64,000 nucleotides of DNA. It comes from Pratylenchus scribneri (lineage: Eukaryota > Nematoda > Chromadorea > Rhabditida > Pratylenchidae). Of the stretch, positions 10,830 through 21,653 are shown in pieces. The notes beneath the pieces are model-generated. The model had not been told where the DNA came from, ran no database searches, and saw only the letters and a list, made by a program, of their open reading frames with translations. The position numbers and the translations under genes were made by a program. The stretch spans positions 434,001 to 498,000 of the forward strand of contig JAQSEB010000140.1 in assembly GCA_030063045.1 (NCBI GenBank), in the 5' to 3' direction. Position 1 is the stretch's first letter, and each line of letters opens with the position of its first letter.

Positions 10830-13800
10830 TCATTTTTTATTTTTATGCAATTTTAAACAATCAATAATTTGTGCATATGTTGGTACAATTCGCACTGATC
10901 CAACATCATCATTCTCCGCATCAATATTAATTAACATTATCAATTTATGAAAAAAATTATCAATATTAGAGTTTAAAATTCCTTCTAACATTCTCTTCAT
11001 TTTTTTAATATTTTTCCCATTATCTTCAATGCACTTCCAAAATGCCAAAGATTTTAGTGATGGTGGTTGTCCAATGTAAACAATCTCCACAAAATTATTC
11101 AACCATTCCCAATTCAGAATGCATTGATCGGTAATGCTAGCTGGTAAAAGGCCGGTGTAAAGCAGGGGGCTAAACCTTAAATATTGTAAAATATATGCGA
11201 ATTGCAATTATAATTAGGAAATTTTTACCAGTATTCGGCCCGACTTGCATCGATGTTCAATTTATAAAGCTTGCGCTTCCCATTTCGCTCTATAAAAAAG
11301 CAACAAAAGCCATAATCATAGCAAATTGGCCAATCATAGTTTTCGACATCCTTTTTATTGTGGGGAAATTCACCACAATTAAACATTAAAAAATTATATG
11401 AGTGATGATATTATTTATTAATTTACGCATAAAAATCATTGAATTTGTCAAAAAAAAATTTTTACAGAAAAGTCAATAATTTTAAGGCAAGAAACTTAAT
11501 ATTAAGTCAAAGACTAGGATTTTTAATTAGAGTATTGCTTTAGATGCTTTTAAATTGAAATTGCCATGTTTTTCTGGCCTCAAACGAATATTAATTTTTT
11601 GAATATTAATTTTTTGACAAAAAATTTTTTGAAGAAATAATTGTAATTTGGATTTTGGAATAAAATAAATAATATCAAATATTTAAAAAAAAATACCAAT
11701 GGTTTACTATTTTTCAACGAATTGATTTGGAATTTATCCCAATTGCCTGTTTCCCAATTGTAAACCACCAATTGTGTGGACAAATCCAAATTGAATAAGC
11801 AAAATTTTTGCATCATCATCATGGACTGCATTTTTGTGGTGCTCGACTCCTCATCAAATGATCGGCATCGGCAAGAAGATGACGAATTTGTTGATGACAG
11901 CGGAAAATGATAGAAACAGGCAGAACAATTTTCAGTATCTAAAATAGAAATTGCGGTACACCCCAACTGGCGCCCGTTCGACTGACGGCGGCCACTGGCG
12001 GCGACCCAGTTTTTGCTTTATAGTTTATAACTCATCCAAAACGAAACCGTTTCGAATGTTTTAATATGCGTTCGATAGGACAAAGAATTGTCTATCGAAT
12101 AGTATATAAATCGGTTCAATATTATTTTCTATATTGATAAAGCTATGATATTTTGAATAAAGGTGGGGAAAATATTGAAAAATTTAAGGTTTTTGTTTAT
12201 TAAAAAATGTTTAAATTTTATAAACTAATTTATATACTATTCGATAGACAATTCTTTGTTCTACCGAAATCATATAAAAGCATTCGAAATTATTTAGTTT
12301 TGGATGAGCTATAAAGCAAAAACTGGGTCGCCGCCAGTCGGCCGGCCGCCAGGATGTCCTGCTCCGAAAAAGTGTATTTTTATGAGAAATTAAATTAATA
12401 CAATTCCAATTTTAAATCGCTTTAAAATTAGTTCCCGAGTTAAATTAGAATTAAATTATTTCTACAAATATTTTAATTTGAGCTAACTAAGATCAACATA
12501 TCAGTCACATACATTTTGCTCCATTTTGTTTGCCATTATTGTCACAATCACAAATGAATGTGGACGAGCGAATTGTCCAGTCCAAATATAGACAACGCCG
12601 ATCCATTGGGCCTTGTATTTCATTAAGCTTAATTTTTTAAAATTTAATTCTTTATTTATTTGCTAAATGGTGTTAAAAGGAACAAAATAGTCCAATTTGT
12701 AATAAACATTCAGAAATTTAATTAATTATATAATTTTGATTTATTCACTTCCAATTCAAAATATTACTTCTAAAAAGCGAGTTGGCAAATTGGGCAATTG
12801 AATTCTGGTTGGAATAACACATTTATGGGCCTAAAACAAAATTAATTAGTTTAAATTTTAAACATTTTATTTGATTTATTTTTCTATCAAAAATTGACAC
12901 CAAAAAAAGTGATCGAAATTGAAAAGTAGAAATGGGCGTAAATTTTTTTTTGAAAAACGCAAAACACAAACACAAGAAATGCAAAATAATGCTTTTAAAA
13001 ACACAAACATAAAATTGATAAAAATATATTTTTTTATCAATTTTTTTGAAGGAATAAATAAATACTTACTTATAAAATTGGTTCAATAATGGTTTGTTCT
13101 GGCAATGAATTTATATTTATAACAATATTTTGGATGATTCAATTTTGTAAATTTCAATAAAAATATTTTTTATTGAAGTTTTTTTCTGATAGCTATTCAT
13201 CAAATTTTTCTATTAAAAATTTATTTTGCGGGGTGCATTTTCATACGCAAAGGCCTTAAAAACGCAAAACCTCAAACATAAAAATAGTAAAAAAAAGCAA
13301 AAATGTAACCGAATTTGCGACCATCCTTCTTGAGAAATTTTATATTTTTTTTTGCCTAATTATTTCTTGGAAAAACAAAAAAGGGAAAATTCTTAAACCT
13401 CGTCAATGCGCAACAAAAAGACAGTGCTTGAATAGCATTCTCGCGCAAATCTTCCCATTGCTGGTGGTTCAGAATATTCTGTCTTCACAAACAGCAAACA
13501 ATAGGGGCCAATGAATTTTAAATTATGATGAGCTCTTCCATCGGGCCCTTCTTCCGAAATTTTATCGCCTGGAAATTGGAAATAAATTCATTCAATTATA
13601 TTATTAATGATTTTAATGTCAATATATATTTCATAGTCAAATTATTTTAGATATGGCATGAATAATAAAATACTATTGAATTAAAAAAATAACTCAAGAA
13701 CAAAAATAAAATATTTTTTTGAGGCTTACTTTTTATATATTTAGATTTGAGATTAATTTAGCTTAAATGAATTATATTAGGCAATATTGGCCACATTTTA

Positions 13801-15123
13801 TAGTCGAAAAAATTAATTTTTTTTTAATTGCTAGTACTTTTCGACAAATTAAATGAATTTATAATTAATGAAGTGCAATTTAATTGGTTAAAAATTTCTA
13901 CATATCATAAAAAAATTGATCTTATTCATTTATTTAAACGGATAGATCAACATTTCGGTTTCCATTCATTATTATGAATTGCAGAATTTAGTCATATAGT
14001 TAATAAACCTTAAAATAACCAAAAATAGTGAAAATGAAAGGTAGGACTTTTGCAAAAAAGGTGGGATTTAAAACATAAGGAGAACCTCCTAAAATTGGCA
14101 ATGATTCACGGCGAAATGAAGTAAATGGATATCGAACTAATTGCTGAACAAATGTTGGGGGCGAATTATTTTCCATTATTGTGGCTGCCTCCTCAGTTTG
14201 TGATTGTTTTTGTTGATTTTGCTCTTCTTTTGCCACCAATTCCGCTGCTTTTTTATTGGCCATACAATAGAAATATGCACTTTTTGGATCGCTTATCAAA
14301 TCCAAATGCCGTAAACCTCCACGCAAGTCAATCGTTTTGCACAAATTTTCAATCCATGCTCGATTAGCATTTTGATCAAAATGTGAAGACAATGATGGCA
14401 AATGTATTCGATGAACCTGATGAGTTATTTAAAATGTTAAATCAATTAAAAATATTTAAAATTAATTTTCAAAACATAATATATTTACATTACATTAAAG
14501 ATTAAATAATATGAAATAAGAAAAGTAATAATAAAGAGAATAAAATTTTCATATCAAAAATAGATGATTTTTTTATAAAAATAAATTTTTGAACTTATTA
14601 GTTTTTTATAAATTTCTAAATTACTCGGTAAGGCCTCACAACGAAAGATTTGGAAAATTCCTCGATAAAATTTCGGATTATTTAATAGATGAATAAATAA
14701 ATTTTAGATATAAAAAGTGATAATGATAAGTCACAAGTTTAACACCAGCTTTAATGCTTTTTTTTCCATTAAATTAAACAATTTATCATCGATTATATAT
14801 TTTTGATAATCAGAAACCTGGCCAATCCCTGCTTGATTTCCACCAGCAGTTGAATTATTTGTAGCATTGGAATTGGAAATGCTGCTGTTTATTGAATTTA
14901 AATGGATAGCAAAATAATAAAAATAAGATGTTGTTAAAGGAAAAGACGACGAAGAACTACTACAACAAGTTGCAAAACCCAAATGTGTCACACTGTTCAG
15001 CATTGTTGTTCCATCACTATTACTATCATTTGGCGAAGAGGAAAATAAATGCCGAATTGGTATCAGATCCGAATCGAATTGATGATGTCGATAATTTAGT
15101 GTTGTTTTTCCTCTTTTGGGCAT
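10830..15123 (-). CDS. Unrecognised eight-exon gene (gene Y), 588 aa
   Basis: I assembled eight exons whose phases all close: 15123-14746, 14416-14086, 13568-13399, 12830-12768, 12627-12513, 11938-11697, 11350-11229 and 11175-10830 (stop at the low end). The protein starts MPKRGKTTLNYRHHQFDSD and contains a Ser-rich stretch near residues 55-65. A short coiled segment rich in K/E/Q lies near 180-200. A Cys-rich middle carries FICDCDNNG, CSACFYHF and CRCRS. The C-terminus holds LLPASITDQCILNWEWLNNF and ends in HKNKK. I see no signal peptide or clear membrane segment and cannot name a family. Its 3' end is only ~64 bp from the converging papain-like gene. Intron 5 holds a palindromic element. 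Weakest points are the start codon and the exon 6/7 junction (acceptor AAAAAG). Confidence 0.55.
11984..12355. mobile_element. Inverted-repeat (MITE-like) insertion in intron 5 of gene Y
   Basis: Arms at about 11984-12125 and 12215-12355 are inverted copies. Landmarks are GGCGGCGACCCAG, TTTTTGCTTTATAG, CTCATCCAAAAC and GACAAAGAATTGTCTATCG with their complements. The centre is AT-rich. Outer ends are GC-rich (CACTGGCGGCGACC / GTCGCCGCCAGTCG). I could not define a target duplication. Confidence 0.75.
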
Positions 15124-15286
15124 CTTTATCGAATATTGGTAAAAATTCTTTTTTTATTTATGGGCTCTTTTAAAACTTTCATTCCGCATAATGTACATGG
15201 CTTAATTCATTCTTTAATAAGTTCATTTTTTCATAAAGGAAGCAAGCAGCCGAAATAGAACGATTTTGATGACTAACAAAATAAAC
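15124..15286. other. 5' flank of gene Y
   Basis: Short upstream region of the minus-strand gene. No distinct promoter element is recognised, and it ends at the 8-bp target duplication of the next element. Confidence 0.4.
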
Positions 15287-15641
15287 CAGAGGTCGAAGAT
15301 GTACTTTTTTAAAATTGTAGTTTTTTTGAGGGGTCAAATCTTTGAAAATAAAAATGTACTTTTTTAAAAGATTTGTACTTTTTCTTTGACTTTGCTGTAC
15401 TTTTTGTACTTTTTTTTCATAAAATCATGAAAAAATCGTAAAATTTTTCACTGCGCGGCCATTTTTGGTTAAATTTTTCGCCTGCTGCGCGAAAATTAGT
15501 AAAAATTTGTTCTCAAAAAACATGTTTAAAAAATGTTAATCAATTTATATTAGCTTAAAATAAAAAACTTTTTTTAAATATCAAAATCTTTTTTTTTCAA
15601 GGCTAATGTACTTTTTTCTGGAAAAAAATCTGCGACCTCTG
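15287..15641. mobile_element. hAT-type MITE, 355 bp, TSD AAATAAAC
   Basis: Terminal inverted repeats CAGAGGTCGAAGAT and ATCTGCGACCTCTG bound the element. The 8-bp sequence AAATAAAC occurs immediately outside both ends (15279-15286 and 15642-15649). An 8-bp target duplication with a CAG-starting TIR is characteristic of the hAT superfamily. The interior is non-coding, with repeated GTACTTTTTT tracts, so it is a non-autonomous element. Confidence 0.85.
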
Positions 15642-15794
15642 AAATAAACATATAATCGTGAAGAGAGAAGTTGTAAAGCATAAAGTGGGGTCCTCCAAAT
15701 TATATTCATTTTATTTTATATCAATAAGCCCACTAGCAGCAGTCAATTGTATTTGTATTCACGATAGCTCTCGGCAAGCATCTCTGTCTCCATC

Positions 15795-16229
15795 CAGGGT
15801 GACCCATTCACCTGACCAAAAATATGGCATAAGCTCTTAAAAATATGGAAAAAATATGGCAAAATTTTTCAAAAATATGGCAAAAAATATGGCATTTTCT
15901 AAAAGTTTAAAATTTGATATAAATACATTTAAAAACATTTATTCTTTAATTTTTTTCACTTTCTTTAACAAGTTTTAATTCTTAAAAATGACAGCGAAAG
16001 GGGAATTTTTTAATCTGAATTAGCCGCGAAGCGAAAAATTAAACCCAAAAATAGCTGCGCAGCGAAAAATTTGAGCCAAAAATGGCCTCACAACGAGAAA
16101 ATTTGTCCAATTTGCCAAGTTATCAAAAATATGGCAAAATATGGCAAAAGTCAAAAATATGGAAAAAATATGGCGAGATGGTCAAAAATATGGCAAAAGC
16201 CATATAAATATGGCAATTGGGTCACCCTG
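15795..16229. mobile_element. hAT-type MITE, 435 bp, TSD TCTCCATC
   Basis: Ends are CAGGGTGACCCATT and AATTGGGTCACCCTG, flanked by a perfect 8-bp duplication TCTCCATC (15787-15794 and 16230-16237). The interior is built of many AAAAATATGGCAAA-type short repeats plus a block with GCGAAGCGAAAAATT and GCGCAGCGAAAAATT. There is no transposase frame. The perfect duplication suggests a relatively recent insertion. Confidence 0.88.
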
Positions 16230-16327
16230 TCTCCATCTTATTTTCTGTTTCTGCCAGCCGCCTTTTCAATTTTTACTCCCATGACCCATCCCCTTTATTC
16301 TATTTATTTGGGGGTGAAAGTGAGAAG

Positions 16328-17080
16328 AGAGTGGCATTATTTAATGTTTATCATTCATTGGCAGAAGATGAATTTAATTTTTGTACTTTATAGTATATTT
16401 ATGGTAAAAAATATCCAATAACAAAATAATTAAGCACATTTCATCAAATTTATAAAATTTTTAAATTGACCAAAAGCCTATGAATTTAAATATCAAATCT
16501 TTGAAGTTTGAAGAGACCTTAACTTTCAGGCAAATGGTGAAGGCTCAAAAAAAAACTCATAATGTTCGCAAAATGCTGAAGTAAGCAAAATGGGGATGAA
16601 TTTTCATAATTTATGAATAGATATCCGGATGTTGGACATGATTGCTTTGGATGAATTCTTATCGAACTTCCTTTGGCACCATCAAAATTCATCTGAACAA
16701 GCTCTGTGAGCTGATCATCATAATGCAGGAAAAGCTGGCAAAGAATTTTGGAATTTTATCTGGAAAGAAGGAGGAGGGAAATTCCATGTTTGGTTAAGGA
16801 GGCAGAGGACTGAAATGAAAGCATGCAGAAAGAAGAAAATAATATGTGAATGTGACAAACACACGATTTAATGATGTTTTATCGTAATAAATATTAATAA
16901 ATTTTGTCATTTATTTTCCATTAACTCGATATGGTAATCCATTTTTAAATTTTGAATATTAGGAAAAACCCTCTGGGCATTCAAAAAATACAATAATGGA
17001 TGGATATTGGAATGAAAGCTTTGGGGTGTTGTAGAATTTTTTGGTCAGGATAGAAAGAAGTTTCTCTGGTCATTGAAATA
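16328..17080 (+). pseudogene. Rearranged broken duplicate of the PSME3 3' end
   Basis: The segment is a composite copy of two separated parts of the 3.6-6.9 kb region. 16328-16550 matches about 3645-3970, and 16556-17065 matches about 6358-6850. They are joined directly, so the ~2.4 kb carrying PSME3 exons 1-3, most of exon 4 and the minisatellite is missing. The coding part (last bases of exon 4, intron 4 and exon 5) keeps the splice signals. It has indels in exon 5: around 16635-16665 the GGATATAATGC of the parent is GGACATGATTGC, and an extra T follows GAATTC. The frame is therefore broken. It has no start exon and should not be translated. Confidence 0.8.
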
Positions 17081-17476
17081 ATTTTTTGTTGATTGCCTAG
17101 TGTCTTTATTTTTGTTAAAACATATTACTTGTCTTATAGAACCATAAACCTAACCAAAGAACGCATCAATCAATTTTTTAAAGTTATATAATTTATTAAG
17201 CCTAAAAGCCAATTAAAACAATTGGAGATTTGTGATCGTGATATATCCATAAATTTTTGTGTTGATCAAATATTGAAAACATAAAAAACATTTCTATATT
17301 TTCAATAATCTTTCAATACTTTATCTACTTTTTAAAAATTTTTATTAATTATATTTCAATAATAAAGTCAGATTATGAATATGTGAATTGATTTGGTAAA
17401 GATCTTTTTGGGTGAAATTTAGTGTTAAAAAGAATTTTTCCTAAAGCATTGTCAACATTATTCATCGTTTATTCAT
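17081..17476. other. Intergenic, AT-rich
   Basis: Short stretch between the PSME3-derived fragment and the SPOP 3' end. No gene or structured repeat is seen. Confidence 0.45.
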
Positions 17477-20231
17477 TCATTTTGCCTCGGCTAATGCCTT
17501 CATAATTTGTTCCATCAAGTCCACATATTTTTCCTTGACCAATTGTTTCCATCCATCAGATTCCATCACCTTTAAAACGATAAAAAATATATATATGTTT
17601 AGAGAATCCATATATGGTTTAATTATGGAAAGAATACTAATTTTAATACCGGAAAAAATTCTGATATTCATTTTTCATGTCGGAATGAATTCTGATTTTT
17701 AAATTGGAAAAATTCTTTTTTTTATTCCAGAAAAAATTCTGATTTTAGAATTCTTACCTCCTTTGCATTCAATTGGATGTATTTGAGGGCACGAGCTTTG
17801 AGATATTTGACACAATGGCGATCAGCCAAGACGAGCAGTTCACAGACATTCTCATTCCCCATAGACTTGACAAATTCTTTTCCACAGAGGATCTGCATGA
17901 AAAATATAAAATTACAAATATAATTCGCTTAAAAACCTTCAATTTGTCAAGTTTGTACTTATCTGCTGCCTCAAACAATTCCTCCGCCATTTCTTCAATT
18001 TTTGGTGCTTTGCCACTATATCTAAAAAATTACTTTTTTCCAAATTAACCAAAAGAATTCTCCCACATAAAATGGAGTAATTGCTCAAGCACTGGAGCTT
18101 TGATGTCCTCAATTTTGACGATTCCTTCTTTTGCTTCGACCATTTCATGTGAGAACATTGCGGCAAAAACTGGCGTTCTTGATGCCAAAATGCATTTGTT
18201 GACCTTCAATAAAAAATTATTTAATTAAAATTAGTCAATTCTTACACCTCGAATTTGGTTCCATCCTCGGCGACCAATGTACAATCCGTGAACAAACCCT
18301 GCTCGAATAAATGACCCACGTCACTGTGTTCTGGAACTTCCATTGCATCGCCAATGTTGTCACAACATTCCATTACCAACTATTTTATTAAGAAATATTT
18401 TAACAAATTAAATATTGGTAGCATTCATGTGATTAATTTCGGAAAGAATTCTGATTTTCATTAAGGAAAGAATTCTGATTTTCACCGGAAAGAATTCTGA
18501 TTTTCATTCCGGAAAGAATTCTGATTTTCATTCCGGAAAGAATTCTGATTTTCATTCCGGAAAGAATTCTGATTTCATTCCGGAAAAAATTCTGATTTTC
18601 GTTCCGGAAAGAATTCTGATTTTCATTCCGGAAAGAATTCTGATTTTCATTCCGGAAAGAATTCTGATTTTCATTCCGGAAAGAATTCTGATTTTCATTC
18701 CGGAAACAATTCTCCGGAAAGAATTCTGATTTTCATTCCGGAAAGAATTCTGATTTTCATTCCGGAAAGAATTTTGATTTTCCTTCCGGAAAGAATTCTT
18801 ATTTTTAAGTCCGGAAAGAATTCTGATTTTTATTCCGGAAAGAATTCTGATTTTAATTCCGGAAAGAATTCTGATTTTCATTCCGGAAAGAATTCTGATT
18901 TTCATTCCGGAAAGAATTCTGATTTTAATTCCGGAAAGAATTCTGATTTTCACCGGAAAGAATTCTGATTTCATTCCGGAAAAAATTCTGATTTTCGTTC
19001 CGGAAAGAATTCTGATTTTCATTCCGGAAAGAATTCTGATTTTCGTTCCGGAAAGAATTCTGATTTTCATTCCGGAAAGAATTCTGATTTTCATTCCGGA
19101 AAGAATTCTGATTTTCATTCCGGAAAGAATTCTGATTTTCATTCCGGAAACAATTCTCCGGAAAGAATTCTGATTTTCATTCCGGAAAGAATTCTGATTT
19201 TCATTCCGGAAAGAATTTTGATTTTCCTTCCGGAAAGAATTCTTATTTTTAAGTCCGGAAAGAATTCTGATTTTCATTCCGGAAAGAATTCTGATTTTCA
19301 TTCCGGAAAGAATTTTGATTTTCATTCCGGAAACAATTCTTATTTTTAAGTCCGGAAAGAATTCTGATTTTCATTCCGGAAAGAATTCTGATTTTCATTC
19401 CGGAAAGAATTTTGATTTTCCTTCCGGAAAGAATTCTGATTTTCATACCGAAGAATTCTATAGTTTATTATTTTACCTTCGGTTCGAAGTATGTGACTTC
19501 GAAAACAACTGTAAGCAGATCGCCTTGCAGATATCCATTCTTCTTATTCTTTTCGGTTGGCCTTTGGTGAAATTACGATTTGGGATTGCTTAAAGGAAAG
19601 GAAAATTATTTGTGAAAAATATGTATAACCAAACCAATTCTTTCCACATTCTCTCCTTTGTCATTCCGGAACATGATTCTAATTCTTGCCGAAAATTTAT
19701 TGGCAGTGGCATCAACAAGTTTAATGGAAATGTAGAACTCATCATATTGACCAATGACATATTCATTTCTCGGATTTATGAAGCGAAGACTCCACGTAAC
19801 CGGATCACCAGATGGGGAATTTGTACTGGAAAAGGAATTTAAATAGAGTAAATTGTTTTTAGTTTTTCTTAAAATGATTGAGAGATCAAAAAATTGTTGA
19901 TTTGTACTTAAGACCAATTTTTGATTCAGAGTTATAAATTTATTATGAATTTACTGCATAAAAGTTAGAAAATAAAATTATACCAATTTTAGCCTTGAAA
20001 TTTACGTGAAAATTCCAGAATCCAAATGCCGGCTAGAAAGGCTGTCAGAAAAATTGTGTATCTGTAAATGAACAAAAACATTTTATTATAAAAATGATCA
20101 GAACTTGCCTCCCAAATGAATGTTGACCTGAATAATGGTAATGAAAATTAAAAAATATTTGAATAATTTTCTTACTTGAATTCTTTCAGCTTGCTTTTGC
20201 AAATATTCGGATTCAGAATATTGTTTGACAT
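17477..20231 (-). CDS. SPOP: SPOP-like MATH-BTB substrate adaptor of CUL3 E3 ligase
   Basis: Minus-strand exons: 20231-20176, 20127-20109, 20061-20006, 19825-~19650, ~19546-19477, 18379-18248, 18203-18067, 18021-17937, 17892-17758 and 17569-17477. The MATH domain is clear: FIWEIHNFSD near the start, VTWSLRFINP, and NGYLQGDLLTVVFEV at its end. The BTB domain begins near GLFTDCTLVAEDG and continues VNKCILASRTPVFAAMFSHE. The 3-box/BACK region reads HFIYSGKAPKIEEMAEELFEAADKYKLDKLK in two pieces, nearly superposable on SPOP. In SPOP, MATH binds Ser-rich substrate degrons and BTB/3-box bind cullin-3. Intron 2 (after exon 19-bp, 20109) starts GC (GAG|GCAAGT). The exon 4/5 junction is uncertain; the phase-0 donor near 19646 with acceptor GAAAAG fits. 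Intron 5 is a 1-kb minisatellite. Confidence 0.85.
17630..17757. repeat. Decayed 24-bp minisatellite remnant in last SPOP intron
   Basis: Four or five diverged units resembling the 24-bp repeat (GGAAAAAATTCTGAT, GGAATGAATTCTGATTTT, CCAGAAAAAATTCTGATTTT) occupy the intron between SPOP exons 9 and 10. Units are interrupted and of unequal length. Confidence 0.7.
18430..19455. repeat. 24-bp minisatellite array in SPOP intron 5
   Basis: Over 40 units of the TTCCGGAAAGAATTCTG minisatellite fill this intron almost end to end. It has higher-order structure: a block including a short variant (CGGAAACAATTCTCCGG), a unit with AAGTCCGG and a truncated TTTCACCGG unit recurs at about 18480-18830 and 18940-19290. 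Larger segments have therefore duplicated inside the array. Open frames here on either strand are by-products of the stop-free 24-bp period. Confidence 0.95.
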
Positions 20232-21650
20232 TTTACAAGATATGGTTAAAAAATTTGTCTGATTTGGATTTATATCTGAAATTTAAATAATATTTTTTAT
20301 TATTAATCTTTGGCTAAAGATTTAGGCTTAAAATTGTTTGGGACGAGAGCTGGGCTTAATTAAGATATTTGCAATGGGCCTTCGCCGGAGACTTAATAAA
20401 CGCTTAGTGGCCCAAGGAATGAAATAGGGATGCAGCGAACTAATTTTAAATTATATTTTATTAATTAAGCGATAAATGTAATAAAAATGTGAAGGCTGAA
20501 GGATAAAGAACGGATGAAAGGAAAAAGGGTGGTTTCAAAAAGGCAATTGAGGTAATATTTGATTGATAGGGCGATGGAGTGATAGACCAAAAAAGTGGGA
20601 GATGGGGGTACAGTAGGATGGATTGGAAAAGCCCTTAGGCATTATTAATTATTGACATATATGTACTTATGCTTAAAGAATTATGCTTCATTTCTGGATT
20701 GAAATTGAATAAAATTGAATAAACCCTGGGGAAAAAGAATCAATTTTTTTTGTTGTGCAGCCATTTTTATGATCTAATTTTTCGCTGCAGGGCTATTTTT
20801 GGCTAACTTTTTACGTTGAAGAACATATAAAAATTTTTAGAAATTTTTACCATTTTAACATATTTTATAACTGCCAATTTTTTTTTGCTGAGTTTTCTTA
20901 TTTTTCCGAGTTTTTTGACCCGAATGCCAAGTTTTTAGGTTTTGGAGATGGCACCGCTGTTCCAAATTCAATTATTTATAAATATTCATTTCAATTTTAT
21001 TTATTCCCAAAAATGTGTAAAAAGCGAGCGGAGATTTGTATTTGTGGTTGGGATTTTTGCTATGGGAATTGAGAATCAGCTAGGAAAAAATGATATGAAG
21101 GATGAAGGATGATCGGAAAAGAATGTGGTGAATGAATTCTCAGATAAGATCTAAAAAAATGGGAATGGAAAAGGCCTCCAGCAAAAGAATGGCCGGAATA
21201 GTTTCTCCGCTGTTGGCCAAGTTGGTATGGGACGAGGAATAATGGTGGAAATTTAGTAGGGAAAAATGAGTGGGAAATATAAAATATTCGCATCGAATCG
21301 AAAGATGCGACTTTGGGTCATTTTATCGCCAGCCACTTTAATGAGTCATTCATTCATAACTCAGCAAAAAAGAAACCTTATGATGCATCTTGGTATCATA
21401 TATCATTGGATAGGGTTATTCGAGCTCTATTAAATATTCTATAAATATTTTTTTATTAATTTATTTAAGTGGCTTAAAGACGAAAATGAAAATAAAAAAA
21501 TTTCTTATTTAGAAAATGTAATTAAGAGGATATCCAACTTTTTACAAATCTCTTTATGTTATTCAATAAGCTCGAATAGCTCTCCAATGACACCAAGATT
21601 GCATCAAACCGTTTTCTTATTTGCTGCTGACTGAGTTAATATTAATATCC
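20232..21650. other. Intergenic between SPOP and the 1.2-kb inverted repeat
   Basis: No supported gene. A block around 20755-20960 (TTTTTCGCTGCAGGGC, GAGTTTTTTGACCCGAATGCC) resembles sequence in the 15.4 and 45.8-45.9 kb repeats, so it is a dispersed non-coding repeat. The SPOP promoter lies at the left end of the stretch, without a recognisable motif. Confidence 0.5.
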
Positions 21651-21653
21651 TTA

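Noticed and set aside
18430..19455. CRISPR-like array
   Set aside because: Units are contiguous with no unique spacers, and the DNA is eukaryotic.
20006..20061. Transmembrane helix read from the SPOP 5' exon (YTIFLTAFLAGIWILEF)
   Set aside because: That frame uses the wrong phase. With the GC donor at 20108 the exon reads IHNFSDSLSS, giving a proper MATH domain.
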